Shown in pieces: positions 27,501 through 34,600 of a DNA stretch of 63,569 nt. Origin of the DNA: Oscillospiraceae bacterium (GTDB lineage Bacteria; Bacillota; Clostridia; Oscillospirales; Oscillospiraceae); the NCBI GenBank assembly GCA_017449185.1, contig JAFSJZ010000060.1, positions 1-63,569 of the forward strand. Reading direction: 5' to 3'. Both the position numbers and the translations under genes were made by a program. The notes beneath the pieces are model-generated. The model was not told where the DNA came from. It searched no databases and saw only the letters and a program-made list of their open reading frames with translations. Positions within the stretch are counted from its first letter, which is position 1. Each line of letters starts with the position of its first letter.

Positions 27501-28539
27501 CGTGAGGACCCGCTGCAGCGACGACCTGCTTTGGCTGTGCTGGGCGCTGGGCGAGTACACAGTCTCGACGGGCGATCTCTCGCTCTGTGACGAGACCGAG
27601 CCCTATCTGGCCTCTCCGCCTCTGGGCGAAAAGGAGCGCGACCGCTATGAACGAGCGGAGTTCTCCGACGAGTACGGCAGCGTGCTGGATCATGCTCTGC
27701 GCGCGCTCCGCTGCTGCGTCGGGCGCGGCTTCGGCCCGCACGGCCTGCCGCTGATGGGCTCGGGCGACTGGAACGACGCGCTCTCCGACTGCGGCGGCGA
27801 GAGCGTGTGGCTGGCTTTTTTCCTGTGCTTTTGCGCACGCTCCATGGACGCGCTGCTCTCCCGCTTCGGAAGAGCGACGGAGGCGCGGCGCTGCCGCGCG
27901 CTCGCAGAGCGCATGCTCGCCGCAGCGGAGAGCTGCTTCAACGGGAAATGGTATGAGCGGGCCTATCCCGCGCACGGCGACCGGAGAGGCGCGGGGGAGC
28001 GCATCGACTCGCTCGTGCAGAGCTGGGCCGTGTTCTGCGGCGCGAAGCACGCTGCCGCGGCGCTCGACTTCGCGCTCTGCCGCCTGGTGGACGGCCGTGC
28101 CCGGCTGGTAAAACTGCTCGACCCGCCCTTCACGGCGGATGAAGAGCGTCTCGGCTATATTACCGCCTACGGCGAGGGCTGCCGTGAGAACGGCGGACAG
28201 TACACCCACGCCGCCGTATGGCTCGCGCGGGCCTGCTTTGTCGCCGGACGCGCCGACGCAGGACGGGAGATTCTCTCGATGCTGCTGCCGGAGGGACGCG
28301 ATCCGGTCCGCTACGGGGCGGAGCCCTACGTCCTTCCCGCGGACGTCTGCACCGCGCCGGGACGCGAGGGCGAGGCGGGCTGGACCTGGTACACCGGCTC
28401 GGCGGGCTGGTATTTCCGCACGGTGACGGAAAACCTGCTCGGCCTGCGGCGGCGGGAGGGTAAGCTCACGGCCGAGCCGAGCGACTGCGCGCTCTTCGAG
28501 ATCCGGGAGGTCAAAGTAAACGGAGAGAAAGTAATTTAA
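21589..28539 (+). CDS. giant cyclic beta-1,2-glucan synthase-like protein (GT84 plus GH94)
   Basis: A 2316-aa membrane protein. It has an N-terminal helical domain (about 1-280), a hydrophobic pair near 290-320, a glycosyltransferase domain (LTLDADTQVYPGS near 480; HRWVRGDWQNGRF near 635), several membrane segments between about 665 and 825, a glucoamylase-like region, and a C-terminal GH94 phosphorylase-type domain with GSGDWNDAL near 2055 carrying the catalytic Asp. This order matches NdvB/Cgs synthases that make cyclic beta-1,2-glucans, although those are nearer 2800 residues. ATG 21589 is preferred, with GAGG 6 bases upstream; ATG 21577 is possible. A stand-alone gene with no obvious export partner nearby. 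The product is inferred from family. Confidence 0.85.
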   Translation: MDIVSSGLNIEPGKLYSYAASSARLLAPNGLCRARDEAHRLRAELRELRRFHAALSAKAERGEEISSAEEWMLDNFYLALREGKEAAAALHGGAALRAAEGESLPFALCRALLRAGGGKLSEERLQCFLDGFQSVCVLRQDELEALGCAARCAVISALAEVSRAMRRSEGDTDAREGCAVILSALFAALRALPLMDLETLTGRVNVPGLILELDATGEYARMDAQTKKAYLRRLGKLADQRGTEPAALARELIERSRTEGRHVGEYLFEPDAGTGRAELYLAAKLALTAAPALLVTFRWGAWAAALLLLPLSEAVSRLADFILSRLIRPRRLPRMDMRSGIPPEGRTVCVLSVLLPDAESAVSAARRLEELSFACGGARARAQLVFGLLADLPSAAERETEKDEPALCAAEDQIAQLNARYGGGFCLFTRPRSFDGESWCGRERKRGALCALARLLTGEESELSVAGDAAALSGTQFILTLDADTQVYPGSVEELIGAAIHPLNRPLIDTERGVVVRGHAVIQPRVCMTLESAAATDFAILFAGGGGSDPYGALCGELRMDAFDAGGFNGKGLLSAAALLSCTAERLDGKGVLSHDAPEGAYLRGALLGDEEFFDAFPAAPLGYFRRLHRWVRGDWQNGRFLFARELPAIERARFFDKLRRSAVPPATLAALLAGFLFPAQAGAAAAAAALCLLSDLILALGEALRRPRRGRVRRWTRILTGFGGAIVTNFMRLWLLPWEAWVCLSAAATALWRMAVSHRRLLEWETAAQSESRRGTLGDYARAMLPVLPLGLGTMLFSAAVIGRAAGLMWLLSPLTAWALSLPAAKENALSAADESYLRGAAADTWHYFSAFCTKEDNYLPPDNVQFRPARGAAHSISPTNLGLAMTAAVSACDLGVIEREEALRFLSRLSSAAERMERCRGHFYNWYDTRTLLPLEPPFISTVDSGNLCAALLTASFFASEAEDGALSARLRALAEGMDFSFLYDETRALFTICWDVRHERAAGGWYDLMASEAMLTSYLAVARGEAPRRHWRALSRVRLRQDGYTGLASWTGTMFEYLMPTLFLPLVRGSLLDESARFCLFAQKRRTAPDLPWGISESAFFSLDASGRYRYKAHGVGALALRRCMDAETVVSPYSSFLALTLDPRGAAGNLRRLEGRGLRGAWGFYEAIDFTPSRCGAEGERVECVMAHHAAMSLCAAANALCGGSLVRRFFADPRVASAYPLLCERLDEGGEILRRSRSREEAPPRCTRREEIRAGGPGERGFCLLSNGDLTLALDEMGEKGLFLGTLAISDEAFGGTRLTLCRDEKETVLLPSVCKRWEMSGELCRYEYEAGTLSISLGAGECGLLYELSFPGAPAGCEAELSFVPLLAPLFDFLDHPAFARLGIRAEEKNGVLLLRRIATRRDGDVFLAAACDRPALLSAGEGGTDGTLLRPELRMRASLDCGERPLRFALCLGHSAEEAVEGVNELLGGTRRGRFTASAAALLGLKGSAFDGAMALAAAIRRFRPRDAAPRSELWKYGISGDLPLVLCPAGAREEEELLSQFCLLRSLGLDAELAVVTGEKGEYPQPARERIGKTLARLGFEPLLDARGGVRLVPPEAEEAIASRAASVVGKKQIEREHMPSLEMSGRGGAEEIPYLFDGDGGFSFTLPGELPKKPWQDILTAADFGWLVSECGSGWMWAQNAREGRVNPPPLAPESPAGSEQLWVESPRGRVSLFAAEDGLPCRVGFSPRCVRWEKTIEGRAVTLTGFLDPASGARVLLLSGAAGLTVCWRLETVMGAADGAAVRCGFSEGLFHAENPESFFPDLRFLAAASAPARCRSDWAEAGMLLSFTASAEERLVCGVCGEDAIRALCGERASKRALSAALALQKAERERFLLRCSDRRLEHYMNGWALAQIDKRLHARTSLYQSGGAFGFRDQLQDAVNLLLVESGSARERILDCCRHQYTEGDVMHWWHAHPQGDRGVRTRCSDDLLWLCWALGEYTVSTGDLSLCDETEPYLASPPLGEKERDRYERAEFSDEYGSVLDHALRALRCCVGRGFGPHGLPLMGSGDWNDALSDCGGESVWLAFFLCFCARSMDALLSRFGRATEARRCRALAERMLAAAESCFNGKWYERAYPAHGDRRGAGERIDSLVQSWAVFCGAKHAAAALDFALCRLVDGRARLVKLLDPPFTADEERLGYITAYGEGCRENGGQYTHAAVWLARACFVAGRADAGREILSMLLPEGRDPVRYGAEPYVLPADVCTAPGREGEAGWTWYTGSAGWYFRTVTENLLGLRRREGKLTAEPSDCALFEIREVKVNGEKVI

Positions 28540-28565
28540 TACTACCCAAGAGGAACGAAAAATGG

Positions 28566-28571
28566 TATAAT
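28566..28571 (+). promoter_or_regulatory. extended -10 promoter for the M16 peptidase operon
   Basis: TATAAT (28566-28571) preceded by TGG, with no recognisable -35 at the right distance. Transcription would begin near 28578, 34 bases before the first ATG. Confidence 0.55.
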
Positions 28572-28611
28572 ATCTCCAATATGGAAAAAACGCTTTCGGG
28601 GAGGGCGGGAC

Positions 28612-29988
28612 ATGGAATACGCAAGAGAAGAGATCATGAGCGGCGTGCATCTCACGCACGTCCGTTCGGATAAATTCAAAAGCGCGTGTTTGAGCGTCAC
28701 GCTGCTGACGCAGCTGCGGCGCGAAACCGCGGCGATGAATGCGCTGCTGCCGCAGGTGCTGCGCCGCGGCACGGCACGCTGGGGCGATATGGAGGCCGTC
28801 TCCCGCCGTCTCGACGAGCTCTACGGCACGGCGATCGAGCCGGTCGTACGCCGCATCGGCGAGATCCAATGCGTCGGATTCTTTGCCAGCATCCCGGAGG
28901 AGGAATTTCTTCCCGCCGGCGCCGAGACGCTGCGCGGCGCCTGCGAGATGCTGGGGCAGCTGCTGCTCGCGCCCAACACGCGCGGCGGTCTGCTGCTGCC
29001 GCAGTACGTGGACAGCGAGCGGGACAAGCTGCTCGAGGCCATCCGTGCCCGGCTCAACGACAAGCTGCGCTGGTCGATCTCCCGCTGCGTCGAGGAGATG
29101 TGCTGCGGCGAGGACTACGCCGTCGACCGCCTCGGCGACGAGGAGAGCGCGGAGACGATCCGCTATCAGAAGCTGACGCGGCAGTACCGCGCGCTGATCC
29201 AGCAGAGCCCCATCGAGGTCTTCTACTGCGGCCGCGCCGACGCCAAACGCGTGGCCGAGCTGCTGCGCGACGCGTTTGCGACGCTGCCGCGCGGAGAGAT
29301 CGACTACGACATCGGCACCGACGTGCGTCTCAACGCCCTTGAGGCCGAGCCGCGGCGCGTGGACGAGCAGATGAACGTGGCGCAGACGAAGCTGGTGATC
29401 GGCTGGCGTCTGGGCAAGGCGATGGAGGATCCCGACCCCGCGGCGCTGCGCGTGTTCGCCAGCCTCTTCGGCGGCTCGACGGCCTCAAAGCTGTTCGTCA
29501 ACGTGCGCGAAAAGCTCTCGCTGTGCTACTTCGCCAGCGCGGCCCTCGACGCGCACAAGGGCGTGCTGCTCGCCTATGCAGGCACGGAGGCTGATCGCGC
29601 CGAGGAGGCGAAGGACGAGATCCTCGCCCAGCTTGCGGCTGTCGCGAACGGCGAGATCACGCCCGAGGAGCTCCGCTCCGCCAAGGCCGATGTGAAGAGC
29701 GCGCTGCGCAGCGTGCTCGACAGCCAGGGCGACCTGGAGGGCTTCACGCTTTCCGCCGCCGTGGACGGAGCCGACTACACGCCTGAGGACCTCGGCGAGC
29801 TGATCGATACCGTGACGGTCGAGCAGCTTGCGGCCATCGCCGCAGGATGCGAGTGCGACATGATCTATACGCTCTCACCCGACGGCAGCGACGGAGAGGA
29901 CGACGGCGAAGAGATGCCCGAGCCGAGCGAGGAAGAACTGAAGGCCTTTGAGGAGGAAGAGGATGGACATTCAGACGATACGCCATGA
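28612..29988 (+). CDS. ymfF: M16 peptidase-like protein YmfF (EF-P modification-associated), catalytically silent partner
   Basis: A 458-aa M16-family fold (inverzincin-like) without the zinc motif HxxEH: the matching N-terminal region has no such histidines. It pairs with the active subunit encoded next, as in other two-subunit M16 peptidases. In Bacillus, YmfF and YmfH are linked with the 5-aminopentanol modification of EF-P. The C-terminal 30 residues are very acidic (EEDGHSDD). It overlaps the next gene by 26 bases. A YmfI-like reductase lies further on in this window at 50813. Confidence 0.85.
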   Translation: MEYAREEIMSGVHLTHVRSDKFKSACLSVTLLTQLRRETAAMNALLPQVLRRGTARWGDMEAVSRRLDELYGTAIEPVVRRIGEIQCVGFFASIPEEEFLPAGAETLRGACEMLGQLLLAPNTRGGLLLPQYVDSERDKLLEAIRARLNDKLRWSISRCVEEMCCGEDYAVDRLGDEESAETIRYQKLTRQYRALIQQSPIEVFYCGRADAKRVAELLRDAFATLPRGEIDYDIGTDVRLNALEAEPRRVDEQMNVAQTKLVIGWRLGKAMEDPDPAALRVFASLFGGSTASKLFVNVREKLSLCYFASAALDAHKGVLLAYAGTEADRAEEAKDEILAQLAAVANGEITPEELRSAKADVKSALRSVLDSQGDLEGFTLSAAVDGADYTPEDLGELIDTVTVEQLAAIAAGCECDMIYTLSPDGSDGEDDGEEMPEPSEEELKAFEEEEDGHSDDTP

Positions 29989-31237
29989 ATCCGTCGGCGA
30001 GACGCTGCAGAGCGCGTCTCTGTCGAACGGCCTGCGTGTCCGCGTCGTCCCCAAGAAGGGCTTTTCCTCGTATTTTGCCTGCTTCGGCACCTATTACGGC
30101 TCGGCCATGCGCAGCTTCCTGCTCTCCGGCGAGCGGCACGACACGCCCGCGGGCGTCGCGCATTATCTCGAGCACAAGATGTTCGATATGCCCGACGGCG
30201 ACAACGCGCTGCAGACCATGACGGCTTCCGGCGCGGATCCCAATGCCTTCACCTCCTACGACGAGACCGTCTATTACTTCCGCTGCACCGAGAATTTTGA
30301 GGAAAACCTGCGCACGCTGCTGCGCTTTGTCTCCACGCCGTATTTCACGGCCGAGACGGTGGCCAAGGAGCAGGGCATCATCGCCCAGGAGATCCGCATG
30401 TACGACGACGAGCCGGACAACGCGGTATATTACGAACTGATGAGGCTTCTCTACCGCAGCCACCCCGTGCGCGACGACATAGCCGGCACGGTCGAAAGCA
30501 TCGCTGAAATCAATGCCGACACGCTCCTGGCCTGTCATCGCGCTTTCTACGTGCCGGGCAACATGTGCCTGTGCGTCGAGGGCGACGTGGACGCCGCCGC
30601 TGTCTGCGCGATCGCGGAGGAGGTGCTCGGCAGCGAGAGCGGTGAGAAACCGCAGCCGCTGATCGTCGAGGAAAACGACGCGCCCGCGGCGCTCTTTACC
30701 GAGCGGCGGATGAGCGTGGCGGCCCCGTTGTTCCTGCTCGGCGCAGCCTTCCGTCCCACGGACGGGGACGTGCTGCGCGAGCGGATCGTCGCAAGGCTGG
30801 CGCTGCGCCTGCTGTGCGGCGCCTCCTCGCCCTTTTACGCCCGGCTCTATCGCGAGGGGCTCATCAACCGCAGCTTTGCTGCGGGCACGGACTTCCCCGC
30901 GAACACCGCCGTTGTGACCGCGGGCGGCGAGAGCCGCGACCCTCAGCGCGTCTTTGACGAACTGCTCGGGGAGGTCTCGCGCATCGGCGAGGAAGGCTTT
31001 GAAAAGGACTATTTCGAGCGCGCCCGGCGCGCCTCTCTCGGCGCGCGGCTGCGCGGCTTCGAGGATTTTGACAGCGTGTGCCTCTCCTGCTTCGAGGCGG
31101 CCGCTCTCGGCTACGATGTGTTCGACGCGCCCGCCGTGCTTGCCTCCGTGACGGCGGAGGAGTGCCGCGATTTTCTTGTCCGCACACTCACGCGCGAGCG
31201 CACGGCCCTGTCCGTTGTGAGACCGATCGAGGAATAA
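29963..31237 (+). CDS. ymfH: M16 peptidase YmfH, catalytic subunit
   Basis: A 424-aa zinc peptidase with the inverted motif HxxEH at His67-His71 (AHYLEH) and the downstream glutamate in EQGIIAQEIRMYDD (about 145). The R/Y region near the C-terminus is also typical of M16B. ATG 29963 is chosen because GAGGAAGAGG directly precedes it; the frame extends back to a TTG at 29948 without support. It overlaps the end of the preceding gene, so the two subunits are coupled. lgt follows after 4 bases. Confidence 0.9.
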   Translation: MDIQTIRHESVGETLQSASLSNGLRVRVVPKKGFSSYFACFGTYYGSAMRSFLLSGERHDTPAGVAHYLEHKMFDMPDGDNALQTMTASGADPNAFTSYDETVYYFRCTENFEENLRTLLRFVSTPYFTAETVAKEQGIIAQEIRMYDDEPDNAVYYELMRLLYRSHPVRDDIAGTVESIAEINADTLLACHRAFYVPGNMCLCVEGDVDAAAVCAIAEEVLGSESGEKPQPLIVEENDAPAALFTERRMSVAAPLFLLGAAFRPTDGDVLRERIVARLALRLLCGASSPFYARLYREGLINRSFAAGTDFPANTAVVTAGGESRDPQRVFDELLGEVSRIGEEGFEKDYFERARRASLGARLRGFEDFDSVCLSCFEAAALGYDVFDAPAVLASVTAEECRDFLVRTLTRERTALSVVRPIEE

Positions 31238-31241
31238 GAAA

Positions 31242-32171
31242 ATGGAAACTGTGATCGAAACCATTCAGCGAGGCTCGACGATCAGCTTTCCCGGCCTCTT
31301 CGGGGACTGGAGCATCGATCCGCCCGCCTCTTTCACGCTCTTCGGCAGGAACATCTATTTCTACGGCGTGATCATCGCGGTCGGTTTTCTGCTGGGCATC
31401 ACATACTGCGCGAAAAACGCCAAGCGCTTCGGGATCCGTGAGGATGACGTCTACGACCTGGTGCTGTGGCTGATCCCGCTGTCGATCATCGGCGCGCGGC
31501 TGTATTTTGTCGCCTTCAAGCGGGAGTATTACCTGGCCCATCCCGACGAAATCGCCGCGATCTGGAACGGCGGCCTGGCGATCTACGGCGGCGTGATCGC
31601 GGGCGTGGCCGTGATCCTGCTCGTGTGCAGACATAAAAAGATCCCCTGGCAGGCGATGCTTGATCTGATCATCTTCGGACTGCTGATCGGGCAGATCCTC
31701 GGCCGCTGGGGCAACTTCATGAACCGCGAGGCCTTCGGCTCTCAGACGGATATCTTCTGCCGCATGCAGCTCACCGCGCCGGACGGCAGCAGCATCTGCG
31801 TCCACCCGACCTTCCTGTACGAGAGCCTGTGGAACCTGGTCGGCTTCATCGGCCTCGTCGTGTGGGAGCGCCGGGGCGGCCGCCGCTATGACGGGCAGGC
31901 GGCGCTGGGCTATTTCTTCTGGTACGGAGTCGGCCGCGCATGGATCGAGGGACTGCGCACCGACAGTCTCTATATCGGCGGCAGCTCGCTGCGCGTCTCG
32001 CAGCTGCTCTCGATCGCGCTCGCGGCGATCACCCTGATCCTGCTGATCATCCACGCTCGCAAAAAGCACCCGCCGGAGGACCTGTACGTCAACCGCGTCG
32101 CCGCGGCGGCGGAAGCGATCGCCGAAACGGCGGAAAAATCGGAGAAAACGGAGGAGAACGAACATGAGTGA
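31242..32171 (+). CDS. lgt: prolipoprotein diacylglyceryl transferase
   Basis: A 309-aa integral membrane enzyme that transfers diacylglycerol from phosphatidylglycerol onto the lipobox cysteine. Seen: seven hydrophobic segments, GARLYFVAF near residue 85, IWNGGLAIYGG near 107, and the family signature GRWGNFMNREAFG near 150 with the essential Arg. It is needed for all the lipoproteins of this window. The charged tail after about 275 is longer than usual. It overlaps the next gene by 8 bases. Confidence 0.95.
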   Translation: METVIETIQRGSTISFPGLFGDWSIDPPASFTLFGRNIYFYGVIIAVGFLLGITYCAKNAKRFGIREDDVYDLVLWLIPLSIIGARLYFVAFKREYYLAHPDEIAAIWNGGLAIYGGVIAGVAVILLVCRHKKIPWQAMLDLIIFGLLIGQILGRWGNFMNREAFGSQTDIFCRMQLTAPDGSSICVHPTFLYESLWNLVGFIGLVVWERRGGRRYDGQAALGYFFWYGVGRAWIEGLRTDSLYIGGSSLRVSQLLSIALAAITLILLIIHARKKHPPEDLYVNRVAAAAEAIAETAEKSEKTEENEHE

Positions 32172-32613
32172 CACGCTGGAAAAACTGACCGACACGCTGG
32201 GCGGCCTGCTGAAAAAGGCGAAAGAGGTCGGGACGCAGGCGGTCGAGACCGTGGACAAAAACGGCACGGTACGCGAGGCGTACGAGCGCGGGACCGCGCG
32301 CACGAAGGCCTACGCGCGCATGGCCAAGCTCTCTTTAGAGCTCAACGGCGAGGCCGAGGAGCTGCGCAAGATCTACACCGAGATCGGTAAGCTCTACTAC
32401 GAACAGGCCAAAGACAGCGCGGGCGGCTTTTTCGCTCCGCTCTTTGCGCAGGCCGGCGAGACAGCCGAAAAGATCCGCTCGCTCGAGAGCGAACTGCAGG
32501 CGCTGCGCGACGAGGTCGCGCCCGACGGGGCGGAAAAGGACATCGAGGTGGAGATCGGCGCGTTTGACGATATCGTCTCCGCCGACGAAAAAGCCGCTAC
32601 CGGCGAAGAATGA
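32164..32613 (+). CDS. small helical protein of unknown function downstream of lgt
   Basis: A 149-aa soluble, highly charged protein with no signal or membrane segment. The sequence predicts long amphipathic helices, including a coiled-coil-like stretch (AEKIRSLESELQALRDEV near 100), and an acidic tail. The middle part (LSLELNGEAEELRKIYTEIGKLYYEQ) resembles the helix that precedes zinc ribbons in many Firmicute proteins, but no cysteines are present. The start overlaps the lgt stop, so it is co-translated. I do not recognise a function. Confidence 0.7.
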   Translation: MSDTLEKLTDTLGGLLKKAKEVGTQAVETVDKNGTVREAYERGTARTKAYARMAKLSLELNGEAEELRKIYTEIGKLYYEQAKDSAGGFFAPLFAQAGETAEKIRSLESELQALRDEVAPDGAEKDIEVEIGAFDDIVSADEKAATGEE

Positions 32614-32631
32614 CCGAAAACCGACAACTTA

Positions 32632-32665
32632 AACAGGCCCGGGAACCGTTGTTCCCGGGCCTGTT
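32632..32665. terminator. terminator hairpin between convergent genes
   Basis: A perfect 15-bp stem (32632-32646 with 32651-32665) with a 4-base loop. The T tracts are short on both sides (TTCTGCTCT on plus, TTTAAGTT on minus). Confidence 0.7.
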
Positions 32666-32682
32666 CTGCTCTCATGAAGATC

Positions 32683-32964
32683 TTATTTTTTCATGGCTGC
32701 CGCGGTGCGGAACGCCGCGGCGATACCGATGATGCTCAGGGCAGCGGCAGCGGCAATGAGCGTCGCCTCAAAGCGCAGCGGCAGAAGATTGCGTGTGAAA
32801 TACACCACGGCGAGCGCCGCGGCGTCGATCAGCATGCGGATCATGCTCAGCGAGGCGATCTTTCGCGCGTCTCCCGCGGCGATCTTTTTGGTAATGCCGG
32901 CGCTGATCAGCCCGAAAAGCGCGCCCCAGGCCAGCCCGGCTAGTACGGATAAAACGATGATCAT
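32683..32964 (-). CDS. small hydrophobic membrane protein
   Basis: A 93-aa protein with three hydrophobic stretches (about 1-25, 42-60 and 65-88) and a short basic loop (TKKIAAGDARK). The size and pattern recall ATP-synthase subunit I or similar small helper proteins, but no motif decides this and no ATP synthase genes are nearby. AAAGGAG lies 9 bases before the ATG. An extended -10 promoter stands upstream. Function unknown. Confidence 0.65.
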   Translation of the reverse strand: MIIVLSVLAGLAWGALFGLISAGITKKIAAGDARKIASLSMIRMLIDAAALAVVYFTRNLLPLRFEATLIAAAAALSIIGIAAAFRTAAAMKK

Positions 32965-32987
32965 GTCCCCACGCTCCTTTTCTTTCA

Positions 32988-32993
32988 GTATAG
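32988..32993 (-). promoter_or_regulatory. extended -10 promoter for the small membrane protein
   Basis: On the minus strand TGCTATACT, with the -10 at 32993-32988. The -35 region is poor. Confidence 0.4.
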
Positions 32994-33032
32994 CACAGCA
33001 AGACCGTCCTGACGAGCCGATTTTGAACTTTT

Positions 33033-33074
33033 TTCATGTTTATTGCAAAAAAAGATGCAGATACTAAACATGAA
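33033..33074. repeat. 10-bp inverted repeat upstream of the coat-protein genes
   Basis: TTCATGTTTA (33033-33042) and its exact complement TAAACATGAA (33065-33074) are 22 bases apart in the A/T-rich space before the spore coat genes. This is a possible operator for sporulation control. Confidence 0.35.
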
Positions 33075-33133
33075 TCGGCGGTGCGAAGCGTCTGCCCGTC
33101 GCCGCCGACGAGTTTGATGAGAGGGGAAAAAAC

Positions 33134-33307
33134 ATGAGTCCGAAGGAACTGCTTTATATCGAAGACGCGCTCGGTCACACGCAATTTTTGATGACCCAGT
33201 GCCGCACGGCGGCCAGTCAGCTGACCGACCCGGCCCTGCGCGGCGAGGCTCAGCGCATGGTTGCGGAGCACCAGAAGCTGTTTGCCAGCTTCTACAATCT
33301 TGTGTAA
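33134..33307 (+). CDS. short spore-coat-associated protein (CotF partner)
   Basis: A 57-aa protein (starts MSPKELLYIEDALGH, ends SFYNLV) predicted to be nearly all helix. GAGGGG lies 7 bases before the ATG. The stop is 13 bases before the CotF-type gene, with its ribosome site between them, so the two form an operon. The helices resemble one half of the ferritin-like coat F fold. I infer a coat role from this neighbour. Confidence 0.7.
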   Translation: MSPKELLYIEDALGHTQFLMTQCRTAASQLTDPALRGEAQRMVAEHQKLFASFYNLV

Positions 33308-33320
33308 GGAGAGCGGAAGA

Positions 33321-33569
33321 ATGAACGACAAGGAGATCATGGAAAACATCCTGCTGACGACGAAGGGAGTCGTCGATTTGTATATGCACGGCACCGTCGA
33401 GTCGTCCACGCCGAACGTACACGGCACCTTCAACACCGCGCTTGAGAGCGCGCTGTGCATGCAGAGCGATATCTATCGCGACATGGCCGACCGCGGCTGG
33501 TATCCCAGCGAACAGGCCACGCAGCAGAAGCTTGACGCCGTGAAGCAGAAATACGCGGGTATCGCGTAA
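33321..33569 (+). CDS. CotF-domain spore coat protein
   Basis: An 82-aa coat F domain protein. Seen: MENILLTTKGVVDLYMHGT, VESSTPNVHGTFNTALESAL and the terminal RGWYPSEQATQQKLDAV, which closely follow the conserved layout of CotF-family proteins. The ATG at 33321 has AGGAGAG 6 bases upstream; an in-frame start at 33261 lies inside the preceding gene. Presence of this family implies that the organism forms spores. Confidence 0.85.
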   Translation: MNDKEIMENILLTTKGVVDLYMHGTVESSTPNVHGTFNTALESALCMQSDIYRDMADRGWYPSEQATQQKLDAVKQKYAGIA

Positions 33570-33611
33570 AAAACGCCGCAGGATGCCGATCTTGTGATCG
33601 TCATCCTGCGG
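33570..33611 (-). terminator. terminator for the AEC transporter operon
   Basis: CCGCAGGATG (33576-33585) pairs with 33602-33611, with an inner GATC/GATC helix. On the minus strand the hairpin is followed by CGTTTTTTACG, so it mainly serves the minus-strand genes, but it may also stop the coat transcript. Confidence 0.75.
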
Positions 33612-33652
33612 TCTGCTTCTGCCTTCCCGGCGTGGGTAATGCGTTCCCTTGT

Positions 33653-34600
33653 CTAAAACAGCTGAAGCGTTTTGAGCAGAAAGCTCCAACCAAAGAGCGT
33701 GAGCGGACACAGGGCGCTGGTCAGCACAACGATCTTCCCCGCCAGCGGAGCGTCGCTGCCGAGCTGCTCGGCCATGGTATAGGAGGCGACCGCCGTCGGA
33801 GCGGCGAAAATGGCCAGAAGCGTGACAAGCTCGATGCCCCGAAAGCCCAGCGCCACGGCTGCGCTCAGAACCAGGGCCGGGATCAGCAGAAGCCGGCCGA
33901 GACAGACGGCCGCGCTCAGCTTACGACGTCCGGCGTCGGCTTCGGGACGGATAGACGCGCCGAGCAGAAACAGCATCAGGGGGCTGGCCGCCCGGCCGAT
34001 ATCCCGGACAAAGCTTTCGAGAAAGTCGGGCAGACGCAGCCCGAGCACCAGCGCCAGCAGTCCTGCGAGACTGCCGAGGATCAGCGGGTTGCGCAGGATG
34101 CTCAGCAGAAGCTCTGCCGGCCTCGGGCGCTGCCCGCGGAAGGATTCGAGCGTGATCACGGCCAGTACGTTGAAGAAAGGCACGACAAAGGCGGCTACCA
34201 CGGCGGCTGCGCCGATATCGCTCCCCGGCATGAGACCGGAGGCCAGCGGGATTCCCAGAATGACGAAATTTGAGCGGAAAAGGCCTTGGATCGCGGCGCC
34301 GCGGCTCTCACGTCCGGGAACAAAGCGGCTTGCCCAGACGAGACTGAGCGCGTAAACAATCAGGATCGCCGCGAGGGAAAAGACGATCAGTCGGGGGCGA
34401 AGCGCCGAATGCAATTCGGACTGATAGATGTTGTAAAAGCACATCAGCGGCATAAAAACCGAAAAGGCCCATTTGTTGGCGCGCGGCACATCCTCGATCC
34501 GGATCAGCCCCGCACAGCGGGCGGCAAAGCCGCAGCCCGCAGTCAGCAGGATCGGCAGGACGGCGGAAAGACACAGGATCAAATTGTTCATTTCTGCCAT
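33653..34600 (-). CDS. AEC family (auxin efflux carrier-like) transporter
   Basis: A 315-aa membrane protein with ten hydrophobic segments in two sets of five. The conserved crossover prolines and asparagines appear in FRSNFVILGIPLASGL (about 105) and FAAPTAVASYTMAEQLG (about 265). Members export or import organic acids or malate-like anions in bacteria. The start overlaps the end of the preceding 5-formyl-THF cyclo-ligase gene by 13 bases. Substrate unknown. Confidence 0.88.
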   Translation of the reverse strand: MAEMNNLILCLSAVLPILLTAGCGFAARCAGLIRIEDVPRANKWAFSVFMPLMCFYNIYQSELHSALRPRLIVFSLAAILIVYALSLVWASRFVPGRESRGAAIQGLFRSNFVILGIPLASGLMPGSDIGAAAVVAAFVVPFFNVLAVITLESFRGQRPRPAELLLSILRNPLILGSLAGLLALVLGLRLPDFLESFVRDIGRAASPLMLFLLGASIRPEADAGRRKLSAAVCLGRLLLIPALVLSAAVALGFRGIELVTLLAIFAAPTAVASYTMAEQLGSDAPLAGKIVVLTSALCPLTLFGWSFLLKTLQLF

